DNA of 64,000 bases from Delphinus delphis (GCF_949987515.2 NC_082685.1:29776168-29840167); one strand, 5' to 3'. Counted from the first letter of the stretch, positions 1-11,670 are shown. Made by a program: numbers and translations. Notes: generated by a model not told the origin, from the letters alone.

Positions 1-239
1 ATCTTTTCTTCATCACATATGATGTCCATGATTTCTTTAACATTTACTAAAGCTTTCATTATCCCTAGTTCCCATCTCCTTCTCTCATTGCCCAGCCCCA
101 AACTGGGCACAGGTCTGGATGCTATGTGAGAGTCAAAGATTTCTAAGTGGTTTCATGCTCTTCTACATAGATTTCTATTCAGAGTTTGCTTTTGAAAAAA
201 TCAGGATTATTTACTGGCCTAGTACCTAATGTTTCTGTT

Positions 240-700
240 CCTAGACTCTCCCCCAAGCCCTGAGTTCCTGCCACATCAGTCTGCTGTCAGCTCTTGGGGA
301 CCATGGGCTCCCTGCCACCACTGGGCTGGTGGGTATGCTGTTGTGTGTGTCTGAAATGGCCTTCCCCGCCCATCACTTAGCTCACTCTCCATCCTTTCAC
401 TTTTAGCTCATGATGCTGTCTCAGAAAAATCTTTGATCCCATCAAATTTAGCCCTCTTGCTTTCATATGTGTTCTCTAAAATCATGTTTCTGTCCTTCAA
501 AGTATTTTTCCTCAGCTTGTAATTATATTTTTATTTGTTGCCTATTTGAATAATGTCTTGTTTCTCTACTAAATTATACTATTGTTCCATGGAGCAGGAA
601 CTCTCCCTTATTTATTCATTCATTCATTCATTTATTATTAACTTCCCATTGCACACCAGTACCTATCATAAGGCTTGGCGACTAGGAGGTATTTACTATT
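240..700 (+). repeat. Ancient L2-type LINE remnant with TTCA-rich end
   Basis: The stretch has the C/T-rich composition of the L2 3' region (text like 'tgtcctt', 'ctctccctta'). It ends in a degenerate TTCA/TTTA simple repeat near 608-640. The copy is strongly diverged and its borders are uncertain. Orientation is inferred from the pyrimidine-rich sense text followed by the short tandem tail. No open frame remains. Confidence 0.45.
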
Positions 701-784
701 TGTCACATGAATGAATATCATGACACTGCAAGAGACTATGCTGTTAGCATGCTTAAGAATGTAATTCTCCTATTTTCCTATCAC

Positions 785-1005
785 ATTTTTTTTTTTTTTT
801 TTTTTTTTTTTTTGCGGCACGCGGGCCTCTCACTGTTGTGGCCTCTCCCATTGCGGAGCACAGGCTCCGGACGCGCAGGCTCAGCGGCCATGGCTCACGG
901 GCCCAGCCGCTCCGCGGCATGTGGGATCTTCCCGGACTGGGGCACGAACCCGTGTCCCCTGTGTCGGCAGGCAGACTCTCAACCACTGCGCCACCAGGGA
1001 AGCCC
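785..1005 (-). mobile_element. CHR-type tRNA-derived SINE, full length
   Basis: The element is read on the minus strand. It starts at the tRNA-like head ending at 1005 (sense GGGCTTCCCTGGTGGCGC) and runs to a poly(A) tail seen as a T run at 786-813. A 10-bp perfect TSD, ttcctatcac, lies at 775-784 and 1006-1015, so this is one L1-type retroposition event. The head carries Pol III A-box and B-box-like text, but the B box reads GGTTCGTGCC instead of the canonical GGTTCGANNCC. Open frames across it in both directions are by-products of its GC-rich body. It is not a tRNA gene. Confidence 0.95.
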
Positions 1006-1015
1006 TTCCTATCAC

Positions 1016-2340
1016 TTTTGATCTCCCTGAAGACAGCAAGAGAAGAAATCTCAGTCTTATGTACAACAAATATTTATGGAATATGCCAGTCATCTTGCAA
1101 GCCCAAAGCAGCAACTCCTCCAATGCTTATGGGCATTACAAACTGTGATGCCAATGGGTCTGGACAATGCTACCACGGCCCCCTTATCCTGGGGGGATAA
1201 AGGGATACGGGCCCATCTTTGGCTGAATCATCTCAGTGGCAATCAGCTTTAGTTAAATATGGTGGCTTCCTAACTAGTGCTTCAAAAATCAGAGACTAAT
1301 ATTAGAAGCTCCAGAGAATACAAATAAAAATAAAAATACAAATAAAAATGTGAAAGAACTGCAACTCTCAAAAATCATGCTAAATGTGACAGTTGAAATT
1401 TCTCAATGAACTGAAAAGAAATACTATATCCTCTTGACTCTGCCTAATGTAGACCTCGGTATGTATGTGCTGCTTGAACTTTAGGACTTCAGGGAGTTCT
1501 GATTAATAACACAGCTATCCCAAGCTATTTGATACAAGTGGAGCAAGGATTTTGCCACATTGTCTAGCACGTTCATTTATGATCGATTTGCACTGACCGT
1601 GGCCCAGAGATGCTTTCTAGGGTACTTGAGAATTTCGATTGATAAGTAATACACTAAAGTGATTTATTGCAGGTATTATATTTCACTTTTTCTCCCCAGA
1701 AAACCCCCAACATAGTTGTTCAGTGAATGAACAATTAGAGAGCATTCACCAGGGAGCTGGTACCTTCTGTCCTTGCTTAAAGGAGGTAAACCTCATCCTC
1801 CTGTTCCCTCACCAATGGCCTAGAGGTCAACCTCTCCTCGACAGCCCTCACTTTTTAACTAACCCCCATAGGTTGCTGTTGGCAGTCCCAATAAAGAGCA
1901 AGCTGGGAACTTTCATACTTTGAAGAAATGAATATCTGCCCCTCAAAGAAAGGACACAATGAAGTAGGTTTGTATAACCACTTAAATTACACAAAACTAA
2001 TGACTCACCCTTGGTAAGACAGACAGATAGATGAGAGAGAGACAAGGAAGTGAAATAATCTCAAAACTTCTATTTTATCTGTTTATATAGATATTATTTG
2101 TACCTCTAGCTTCACAAAGAAAGATTTAATTGTTATATCTAGATAAAATAATCTGTAAACTTTTATTTTGCTTACAGATTTATTTATTAGTTTTTTGTAA
2201 AAGAAATATACTTATATATGTATTTCTTTATTGCTGATAGATAGACAAATGGATAGATAAAATGATCTATAAGCTTATGTTTTGCTTACAGGTTGCCTAT
2301 TGCTTATGTGTTTACTGGGTCTCTTCTCATGGGAATGTGA
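1016..2340. other. Unique AT-rich DNA, no gene seen
   Basis: No coding region or clear repeat family was recognised. An A-rich simple stretch (aaataaaaat units) lies at 1319-1350. GATA-like short repeats occur near 2020-2040 and 2235-2260. A 38-bp local duplication at 2140-2177 and 2254-2291 is reported as a finding. Confidence 0.5.
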
Positions 2341-2344
2341 GTGT

Positions 2345-2445
2345 GCTAAGAGCAGAAATCTTGTATTTCTTGCTCACCATTTCGTTTCCAGGGCATAGAA
2401 AAGTGCCTGGCATATACTAAACATTATTTGCTGTTTTTAATAATA
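2345..2445 (+). repeat. L2/MIR 3' end fragment
   Basis: The text 'cagggcatagaaaagtgcc' followed by 'tggcatatactaaacatt' matches the shared L2/MIR 3' end ('cagtgcctggcacatagtag'). It is only about 100 bp and diverged. Confidence 0.45.
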
Positions 2446-4210
2446 AGCACTTCACCCTTCACCATACAGAAATACATGTACATTACTGTACAAGGAGATA
2501 CTCATACAGTCATTGATACTGTACGTCATAGATTGTTCGAGAGGTTTTCATAGGCCATATGGATCATGCTTAATCTTTGCTCCCCATGGTGAGAGTGGCT
2601 TAAAATCTTCTCCCCCAACAATAGGGCTACTCTATTGTATCAGGGGTTATTCATTGTGTAGAAATTACTCAGACTATCAGGGATGAAGCAGTTTGGCATC
2701 ATGTCCCGAGTGCTGTCACTGTGTCAAACATCAGCCTCTCTAGAGCAAACTGCCAGGCTACAGATCAGGTTGGTGCTATTCACAAGTGCTTGGACACAAG
2801 TAGGGGTGTGAAAAGTGTTGTGTATAATGAAGTTACTCTTTCTCTCTCACTGAGGCTGCCAGAAATTGACTACCACTTAACCAAAGTAGAAAGTGATTTC
2901 TGATTCCATGGCAGTACAAGAATACTGACACTCATATTTTGATCTTAAAAGGCAAGAGTTGTGAGAGACCCTGGCAATAATTTAAATCCTGCACCATAAT
3001 AAAATCTATGCTGGGCACAATATGGTCCAGGAAAAGAGTGAAACAGCAGTATGCACCATTGCCTGAAACTCGTAGCTAGGTACTTTCACTGCACCATATG
3101 CTGGTTTCTTTAAGTAACCCATTACACAGAAATTAAATATCTTGTGACAGATTGTTTTGACAGTGGAAAAAAAAAAAAAGAAAGCGGGAGTGAGAGAGAT
3201 TTAATTTTTTTTAAAAAAATGCATTTGACTGAAGGCAAAATGTTAGGTAGATGTTAATTTAACAGATGTCTGGTTTTGCATCATCAGCCTGAAACGGGCA
3301 ATTTCTGGCAAGCCTTCCCACCACATCACAACACAAGATCCTCTCAATTCCACATGGATATGCCTTTCACAACCTTCCAAGTGAGCCATTCTCATTCAAA
3401 GGAAAATGCCTGAAATTACTCAGGGAAGATGCTAACACCTGGCAATAGTCTGGAAGGAGGAGTCCGTGAATGCACTGAGGTAAAATGGAACAAAAGTCAG
3501 CTTACAGCAACTTTTTAGTTGAGAGAGAAAGCGGGAGGAAATGAATTCACGCTGCAAAAACAGCTAACGCATCACAAAGTTACCACATATGATACAATAA
3601 CCTCAAGCCTGTAACTGGTAATTAGTTCATACATCACACAAATACATTAAATCTTATTTGACATTATTATGAAGTTGTCTGAAAAGTCATCTGGAAAGGG
3701 ACACTTTAGGACTTCACTGTTCCCAGATTGCTTCTTTGCAAAAAGCCCCACCCATCCATAACAGGCCTGTATAGAAATCTAACAGTTAAGAGTTATTTTT
3801 ATATAAACATCTAATTTCTATATAATTTCATAAAAACTGACTTGGGTAGCAGTATACTGGTTGACTGACATAATGGTAAGTTCAGTATTTGGTAGACATT
3901 TAATCAAACTTGATCGATTTGGATTTTGTAATTTTATTTTCATTTTGGAGCCAATACACTTTCTTTTTAAGACACAGATAAGCCTTGCAAAGTTCAAGTG
4001 TACTAGATATGATGCTCATAATGGTTCATGGGGAAATGTCCTTCTACATGAAATAAAACAGAGCTTCTAGATTTTGGATTGGTGTTATCCCCAATCTTTC
4101 CACACCAAAGATATACTGATATTCATTCCTTGGTAGAAGCCATAAGATTACTCTACTATGATTGGCTGAACTGAAATACCACTACAAACATAGACCCTAA
4201 AACAGTTCCC
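2446..4210. other. Unique AT-rich DNA, no gene seen
   Basis: No supported gene was found. An A run at 3166-3179 is followed by a purine-rich stretch and a T/A stretch up to about 3220. The short open frames here are unremarkable in length. Confidence 0.5.
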
Positions 4211-4224
4211 ATTGTGACAGATAT

Positions 4225-4270
4225 TTCTGGAAAGAAGGAAGGAACGCAGGAAAGAAGAGAGAGAGAGAGG
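4225..4270 (+). repeat. Purine-rich (GGAA/GA)n low-complexity tract
   Basis: A run of GGAA, GAAA and GA units directly precedes the L1 5' end. A similar AAAGAAAAGAAGAG tract follows the L1 3' end at 11415-11450. The pair may hide the L1 target-site duplication, but low complexity prevents a firm call. Confidence 0.6.
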
Positions 4271-6283
4271 AGGAGCTTCAAGATGGCGGAAGAGTGAGAC
4301 CCGGAGATCACCTTCCTCCCCACAAATACATCAGAAATACATCTACATGTGGAACAACGCCTTCAGAACACCTACTGAACGCTGGCAAAAGACCTCAGAC
4401 CTCCCAAAAGGCAAGAAACTCCCCACGTACCTGGGTAGGGCAAAAGAAAAAAAGAATAAACAGAGACAAAAGGATAGGGACGGTACCTGCACCAGCGGGA
4501 GGGAGCTGTGAAGGAGGAAAGGTTTCCACACACTAGGAAGTCCCTTCGTGGGCGGAGACTGCGGGTGGAGGAGGGGGAAAGCTTCGGAGCCGCGGAGGAG
4601 AGCGCAGAAACAAGGGTGCGGAGGGCAAAGCGGGAAGATTCCCGCACAGAGGATCGGTGCCGACCAGCATTCACCAGCCCGAGAGGCTTGTCTGCTCACC
4701 CGCCGGGGTGGGCGGGGCTGCGAGCTGAGGCTCGGGCTTCAGTCGGAGCGAAGGGTGAGAACTGGGGTTGGCGGCGTCAACACAGCCTGAAGGGGTTAGT
4801 GCGCCACGGCTAGCCGGGAGGGAGTCCGGGGAAAAGTCTGGACCTGCCGAAAAGGCAAGAGACTTTTTCTTCCCTCTGTTTCCTGGTGCGCGAGGAGAGG
4901 GGATTAAGAGCGCTGTTTAAAGGAGCTCCACAGACGGGCGTGAGCCGTGGCTAACGGCGCGGACCCCAGAGACGGCCCTGAGACGCTAAGGTTGCTGCTG
5001 CCGCCACCAAGAAGCCTGTGTGTGAGCACAGGTCACTATCCACACCCCGCTTCCGGGGAGCTTGGGCAGCCCGCCACTGCCAGGGTCCCGTGATCCAGGG
5101 ACAACTTCCCCGGGAGAACGCACGGCGTGCCTCAGGCTGGTGCAACGTCACACTGGCCTCTGCTGCCGCAGGCTCGCCCTGCCTCCGTACCGCTCCCTCC
5201 ACCCGGCCTGAGTGAGCCAGAGCCCCCGAATCAGCTGCTCCTTTAACCCCGTCCCGTCTGAGCGAAGAACAGATGCCCTCAGGCGACCTACACGCAGAGG
5301 TGGGTCCAAATCCAAAGCTGAACCCTGGGAGCTTCGGGAGCTGAGCGAACAAAGAAGACAAAGGGAAATCTCTCCCAGCAGCCTCAGGAGCAGTGGATTA
5401 AATCTCCACAATCAACTTGATATACCCGGCATCTGTGGAATATATGAATAGACAACGAATCATCCCAAATTGAGGAGGTGGACTTTGGGAGCAAGCTAGT
5501 TTATTTTTTCCCCTTTTCCTCTTTTTGTGAGTGCATATGTGCATGCTTCTGTGTGAGATTTTGTCAGTATAGCTTTGCTTTTACCATTTGTACTAGGGTT
5601 CTGTCTGTCTGGTTTTCTTTTTTTTTTTTTTTACTTGAAAAATAATTTTTTTCTTAATAATTATTTATTTTTATTTTAATAAACTTTCTTTTCTTTTCTT
5701 TTACTTTATTTTATTTTACCTTCTTCTTTCTTTTTCTTCTCCCTTTTATTCTGAGCCGTGTGGATGAAAGGCTCTTGGTGCTCCAGCCAGGCGTCAGGGC
5801 TGTGCCTCTGAGGTGGGAGAGCCAACTTCAGGACACTGGTCCACAAGAGACCTCCCAGTTCCACGTAACATCAAAGGGTGAAAATCTCCCAGAGATCTCC
5901 ATCTCAATGCCAAGACCCAGCTCAACTCAACGACCAGCAAGCTACAGTGCTGGACACCCTATGCCAAACAACTAGCAAGACAGGAACACAATCCCATCCA
6001 TCAGCACACAGGCTGCCTAAAATCATAATAAGTCCACAGACACCCCAAAACACACCATCAGACGTGGACCTGCCCACCAGAAAGACACCAGAAAGATCCA
6101 CCAGAAAGACACCAGAAAGATCCAGCTTCATCCACCTGAAAACAGGCACTAGTCCCCTCCATCAGGAAGCCTACACAGCCCACTGAACCAGCCTCAGTCA
6201 CTGGGGACAGACACCAAAAACAACGGAGACTATGAACCTGCAGCCCACGAAAAGGAGACCCCAAACACAATAAGTTAAGCAAA
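4271..6283 (+). promoter_or_regulatory. L1 5'UTR / internal promoter region
   Basis: The first ~1 kb (about 4540-5300) is CpG- and GC-rich, unlike the AT-rich surroundings, as expected for an L1 internal promoter. A T-rich tract (about 5610-5750) and A/C-rich leader sequence follow before ORF1. A perfect 24-bp tandem duplication lies at 6075-6098 and 6099-6122. Antisense open frames of 136 and 118 codons (4951-5361 and 4343-4699, minus) cross the GC-rich part; these are discussed as a finding. Confidence 0.85.
4279..4289 (+). promoter_or_regulatory. YY1-like site at L1 5' end
   Basis: The sequence CAAGATGGCGG fits the YY1 core (AANATGGCGG) and sits within the first ~10-20 bases of the element. 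In human L1 an equivalent YY1 site positions the transcription start. A similar role here is inferred from position and sequence only. Confidence 0.7.
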
Positions 6284-7173
6284 ATGAGAAGACAGAGAAA
6301 CACACAGCAGATGAAGGAGCAAGGTAAAAACCCACCAGACCTAACAAATGAAGAGGAAATAGGCAGTCTACCTGAGAAAGGATTCAGAATAATGATAGTA
6401 AAGATGATCCAAAATCTTGGAAATAGAATGAAGAAAATACAAGAAACGTTTAACAAGGACCTAGAAGAACTAAAGAGCAAACAAACAGTGATGAATAACA
6501 TAATAAATGAAATTTAAAATTCTCTAGATGGGATCAATAGCAGAATAACTGAGGCAGAAGAACAGATAAGTGACATGGAACATAGAATAGTGGAAATAAC
6601 TACTACAGAGTAGAATAAAGAAAAAATAATGAAATGAACTGAGGACAGTCTCAGAGACCTCTGGGACATTAAATGCACCAACGTTCGAATTATAGGGATC
6701 CCAGAAGAAGAAGAGAAAAAGAAAGAGACTGAGAAAATATTTGAAGAGGTTATAGTAGAAAACTTCCCTAATATGGGAAAGAAAATAGTTAATCAAGACC
6801 AGGAAGCACAGAGAGTCCCACACAGGATAAATGCAAGGAGAAACACGCCAAGACACATATTAATCAAACTATCAAAAATTAAATACAAGGAAAAATATTA
6901 AAAGCAGCAAGGGAAAAACAACAAATAACACACAAGGGAATCCCCATAAGGTTAACAGCTGATCTTTCAGCAGAAACTCTGCAAGCCAGAAGGGAGTGGC
7001 AGGACATATTTAAAGTGATGAAGGAGAAAAACCTACAAACAAGCTTACTCTAGCCAGCAAGGATCTCATTCAGATTTGACGGAGAACTGAAAACCTTTAC
7101 AGACAAGCAAAAGTTAAGAGAATTCAGCACCACCAAACCAGCTTTACAACAAATGCTAAAGGAACTTCTCTAG
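6284..7173 (+). pseudogene. L1 ORF1 (ORF1p RNA-binding chaperone), broken
   Basis: ORF1p is the trimeric nucleic-acid chaperone that packages L1 RNA in the cytoplasmic RNP. The start ATG at 6284 opens a frame beginning MRRQRNTQQMKEQG. A Lys/Glu-rich stretch that would be the coiled coil follows. Further on are RRM-type text (NVRIIGIPEEEE near 6680-6715) and the C-terminal-domain motif RNTPRHILIKL near 6838-6870. The frame is interrupted by stops at 6515-6517 (TAA), 6611-6613 (TAG) and 6635-6637 (TGA). A 1-base loss in an A run near 6893-6896 shifts the frame, and a further TAG follows at 7051-7053. The natural stop is TAG at 7171-7173, about 60 bases before ORF2. Nominal length is about 296 codons. 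It is non-functional. Confidence 0.92.
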
Positions 7174-7231
7174 GCAAGAAACACAAGAGAAGGAAAAGAC
7201 ATACAATAATAAACCCAAAACAATTAAGAAA

Positions 7232-10200
7232 ATGGCAATAGGAATATACATATTGATAATTATCTTAAATATAAATGGATTAAATGCTCCAACCAAAAGA
7301 CATAGATTGGTTGAATGGATACAAAAGCAAGACCTGTATATATGCTGTCTACAAGAGACACACTTCACACCTAGGGACACATACAGACTGAAAGTGAGGG
7401 GATGGAAAAACATATTCCATGCAAATGGAAATCAAAAGAATGCTGGAGTAGCAATTCTCATATCAGACAAAATAGACTTTAAAATAAAGAATGAAGAGAG
7501 AGACAAGGAAGGACACTACATAATGATCAAGGGATCAATCCAAGAAGAAGATATAACAATTGTAAATATTTGCGCACCCAACATAGGAGCACCTCAATAC
7601 ATAAGGCAAATATTAGCAGCCGTAAAAGGGGAAATCGACAGTAACACAATCATAGTAGGGGACTTTAACACTCCAGTTTCACCAATGGACAGATCATCCA
7701 AAATGAAAATAAATAAGGAAACACAAGCTTTAAATGATACATTAAACAAGATGGACTTATTGATATTTATAGGATATTCCATCCAAAAACAACAGAATAC
7801 ACATTCTTCCCAAGTGCTCATGGAACATTCTCCAGGATAGATCATATGTTGGGTCACAAATCAAGCCTTGGTAAATTTAAGAAAATTGAAATCGTATCAA
7901 GTATCTTTTCCGACCACAATGCTATGAGACTAGATATCAATTACAGGAAAAATCTATAGGAAATACAAACACATGGAGGCTAAACAACACACTATTTAAT
8001 AACCAAGAGATCACTGAAGAAATCAAAGAGGAAATAAAAAAATACGTAGGAACAAATGACCGACCATGAAAACACTATGACCCAAAACCTCTGGGATGCA
8101 GCAAAAGCAGTTCTAATAGGGAAATTTATAGCAATAAAATCCTACCTCAGGGAACAAGAAACATCTCAAATAAACAAGCTAACCTTACACCTAAAGCAAT
8201 TAGAGAAAGAAGAACAAAGAAACCCCAAAGTTAGCAGAAGGAAAGAAATCATAAAGATCAGATCAGAAATAAATGAAAAAGAAATGAAGGAAACGATAGC
8301 AAAGATCAATAAAACTAAAACCTGGTTCTCTGGGAAGATAAAATTGATAAACCACTAGCCAGACTTATAAAGAAAAAAAGGGAGAAGACTCAAATCAATA
8401 GAATTAGAAATGAAAAAAGAGAAGTAACAACTGACATTGCAGAAACACAAAGGAACATGAGAGATAACTACAAGCAACCATATGCCAATAAAATGGACAA
8501 CCTGGAAGAAATGGACAAATTCTTAGAAATGCACAACGTTCCGAGACTGAATAAGGAAGAAATAGAAAATATGCACAGACCAATCACAAGCACTGAAATT
8601 GAAACTGTGATTAAAAATCTTTCGACAAAAAAAAGCCCAGGACCAGATGGCTTCACAGGCAAATTCTATCAAACATTTAGAGAAGAGCTAACACCTATCC
8701 TTCTCAAACTCTTCCAAAATACAGCAGAGGGAGGAAGACTCCCAAACTCATTCTATGAGGCCACCATCACTCTGATACCAAAACCAGACAACAATGTCAC
8801 AAAGAAAGAAAACTACAGGCCAATATCACTGATGAACATAGATGCAAAAATCCTCAACAAAATACTAGCAAACGGAATCCAACAGCACATTAAAAGGATC
8901 ATACAACATGATCAAGGGGGGTTTATCCCAGGAATGCAAGAATTCTTCAGTATATGCAAATCAATCAACGTGATACACCATATTAACAAATTGAGGAGAA
9001 AAACCACATGATCACCTCAACAGATGCAGAGAAAGCTTTCGACAAAATTCAACATCCATTTATGATAAAAACCCTCCATAAAGTAGGCATAGAGGGAAAT
9101 CTCCTCAACATAGTAAAGGCCATATATGACAAACCCACAGCAAACATCGCCCTCAATGGTGAAAAACTGAAACCATTTCCACTAAGATCAGGAACAAGAC
9201 AAGGTTGCCCACTCTCAACACTATTATTCAACATAGTTTTGGAAGTTTTAGCCACAGCAATCAGAGAAGAAAAAGAAATAAAAGGAATCCAAATCGGAAA
9301 AGAAGAAGTAAAGCTGTCACTGTTTGCAGATGACATGATACTATACATAGACAATCCTAAAGATGCTACCAGAAAACTACTAGAGCTAATCAATGAATTT
9401 GGTGAAGTAGCAGGATACAAAATTAATGCACAGAAATCTCTGGCATTCCTCTACATTAAAGATGAAAAATCTGAAAGTGAAATTAAGAAAACACTCCCAT
9501 TTACCATTGCAACAAAAAGAATAAAATATCTAGGAATAAACCTACCTAAGGAGATAAAAGACCTGTAGGCAGAAAACTATAAGACACTGATGAAAGAAAT
9601 TGAAGATGATACAAATAGATGGAGAGATATACCATGTTCTTGGATTGGAAGAATCAACATTGGGAAAATGATTCTACTACCCAAAGCAATCTACAGATTC
9701 AATGCAATCCCTATCAAACTACCAATGGCATTTTTCACAGAACTAGAACAAAAAATTTCACAATTTGTATGGAAACACAAAAGACCCCAAATAGTCAAAG
9801 CAATCTTGAGACAGAAAAATGGAGCTCTCAGGCTCCCAGGCTTCAGACTATACTACAAAGCTACAGTAATCAAGACAGTATGGTAGTGGCACAGAAACAT
9901 AGATCAATGGAACAGGATGGAAAGCCCAGAGATAAACTCATGCACAGATGGTCACCTTATCTCTGATAAAGGAGGCAAGAATATACAGTGGAGAAAAGAC
10001 AGCCTCTTCAATAAGTGGTGCTGGGAAAACTGGACAGCTACATGTAAAAGAATGAAATTAGAACACTCCCTAACACCATACACAATAATAAACTCAAAAT
10101 GGATTAAAGACCTAAATGTAAGGCCAGACACCATCAAACTCTTAGAGGAAAACATAGGCAGAACACTCTATGACATAAATCACAGCAAGATCCTTTTTGA

Positions 10201-11042
10201 CCCAGCTCCTAGAGAAATGGAAATAAAAACAAAAATAAACAAATGGGACATAATGAAACTTAAAAGCTTTTGCACAGCAAAGGGAACCATAAACAAGATG
10301 AAAAGACAACCTTCAGAATGGGAGAAAATATTTGCAAATGAAGCAACAGACAAAGGATTAATCTCCAAAATTTACAAGCAGCTCATGTAGCTCAATATCA
10401 AAAAAAAAAACAACAAATAACCCAATCCAAAAATGGGCAGAAGACCTAAACAGACACTTCTCCAAAGAGGATATACAGATTGCCAACAGACATATGAAAG
10501 AATGCTCAACATCATTAATCATTAGAGAAATGAAAATCAAAACTATAATGAGATATCATCTCACACCAGTCAGAATAGCCATCATCAAAACACCTACAAA
10601 CAATAAAGGCTGGAGAGGGTGTGGAGAAAAGGGAACCCTCTTGCACTGTTGGTGGAAATGTAATTTGATACCGCCACTATGGAGAACAGTATGGAGGTTC
10701 CTTAAAAAACTAAAAATAGAACTACCGTACAACCCAGCAATCCCACTACTGGGCATATACCCTGAGAAAACCATAATTCGAAAAGAGTCATGTACCAAAA
10801 TGTTTATTGCAGCTATATTTACAATAGCCAGGACATGGAAGCAACCTAAGTGTCCATCAGGAGATGAATGGATAAAGAAGATGTGGCACATATATACAAT
10901 GGAATATTACTCAGCCGTAAAAAGGAACAAAACTCAGTTATTTGTAGTGAGGTGGATGGACCTAGAGACTGTCATACAGAGTGAAGTAAGTCAGAAAGAG
11001 AAAAACAAATACCGTATGCTAACACATATATATGGAATCTAA
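7232..11042 (+). pseudogene. L1 ORF2 (endonuclease-reverse transcriptase), broken
   Basis: ORF2p nicks target DNA and reverse-transcribes L1 RNA from the nick. From the ATG at 7232, the APE-like endonuclease shows LNINGLN, QETH and GDFN in order, and SDH appears after a frameshift. The RT region shows KSPGPDGF (8457-9011) and the catalytic FADD box at 9323-9334. The C-terminal Cys-rich motif ([14 protein letters not shown]) starts near 10620. Breaks I can place: 1-base loss near 7758; TAG at 7957-7959 with another frame change just after; a 4-base duplication near 8058-8066; a frame loss near 8336; a 1-base loss near 9003; TAGs at 9566-9568, 9884-9886 and 10388-10390; and an expanded A run near 10400. 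The C-terminal segment then reads through to the natural stop at 11040-11042. Many of the stops are single-base changes. Confidence 0.95.
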
Positions 11043-11124
11043 AAAAGAAAAAAAGGTCATAAAGAACCTACGGGCCAGATGGGAATAAAGATGCAGACCT
11101 ACTAGAGAATGGACTTGAGGATAC

Positions 11125-11148
11125 GGGGAGGGGGAAGGGTAAGCTGGG
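11125..11148 (+). other. G-quadruplex motif in L1 3'UTR
   Basis: Four G tracts (4, 5, 3 and 3 Gs) are separated by loops of 1, 2 and 7 bases, which fits G3+N1-7. The equivalent site in the 56-kb copy at 55965-55988 is intact. In the minus-strand copy near 55485-55505 the fourth tract is lost by substitution. Confidence 0.75.
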
Positions 11149-11394
11149 ACAAAGTGAGAGAGTGGCATGGACATACATACACTACTAAACGTTAAATAGA
11201 TAGCTAGTGGGAAGCACCCGCATAGCACAGGGAGATCAGCTCAGTGCTTTGTGATACCTAGAAGGGTGGGATAAGGAGGGTTGGAGGGAGGGAGATGCAA
11301 GAGGGAAGAGATATGGGGATGTATGTATATGTATAGCTGATTCACTTTGTTATAAAGCAGAAACTAACATACCATTGTATAGCAATTATACTCC

Positions 11395-11400
11395 AATAAA
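11395..11400 (+). terminator. L1 polyadenylation signal AATAAA
   Basis: AATAAA lies at the end of the L1 3'UTR and is followed by GATGTTAAAAAC and an A-rich tail. It is the expected L1 mRNA cleavage/polyadenylation signal. Confidence 0.8.
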
Positions 11401-11670
11401 GATGTTAAAAACAAAAAGAAAAGAAGAGAAAGAGAAAGAAAGGAAAAGCAGAATTCTACTGCAAAGGATTAATAATCTATGCTTGTAGTTTAAAGGTTGC
11501 TCTACCATTCTGCAGGATTATTAATTAGCACTACTTGTTTTAATAGCAAAGAACATTTTCAACTAATGTAATAAAACATTTCAATCTCAATAACCTGCAA
11601 ATTCTATTGCTCGTCCCCACCCACAATGCACAGAGATTTCCAAAAATTACAAAATGCAATATCTCCTGGT

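Larger units (their letters stand above)
4271..11415 (+). mobile_element. Full-length L1 LINE, inactive (cetartiodactyl L1)
   Basis: About 7.1 kb of L1 in sense orientation, with all parts in order: a roughly 2-kb GC-rich 5'UTR, ORF1, a ~60-bp spacer, ORF2 with endonuclease and reverse transcriptase, and a 3'UTR ending in an AATAAA signal and an A-rich tail. The 5' end carries the YY1-like CAAGATGGCGG box typical of L1 transcription starts, so the copy looks 5' complete. ORF1 and ORF2 together carry at least 13 inactivating changes, so it cannot make its own proteins. TSDs probably lie in the flanking purine-rich tracts (4225-4270 and 11415-11455). The same family's 3' end recurs at 55212-55660 and 55896-56252. 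Confidence 0.96.
11043..11415 (+). other. L1 3'UTR with G-rich motif
   Basis: This segment lies between the ORF2 stop and the A-rich tail. It includes a G-tract cluster at 11125-11148 that fits the G-quadruplex rule, and the family-typical text GTATAGCTGATTCACTTTG. The same segment is present in the two truncated copies near 55-56 kb, which confirms that it is part of the family and not host sequence. Confidence 0.88.

Noticed and set aside
707..1200. Overlapping frames of 77-120 codons on both strands
   Set aside because: They coincide with the CHR SINE and its poly-T/poly-A tail (Phe or Lys runs). Similar peptides recur at every other copy (15.3, 42.0, 51.4, 52.1 and 53.4 kb).
4540..5300. 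CpG island of a host gene promoter
   Set aside because: The GC-rich block is inside the L1 5'UTR, directly continuous with ORF1 and ORF2 downstream.
7232..9568. Functional reverse-transcriptase gene
   Set aside because: Endonuclease and FADD motifs are readable, but several frameshifts and stops separate them.
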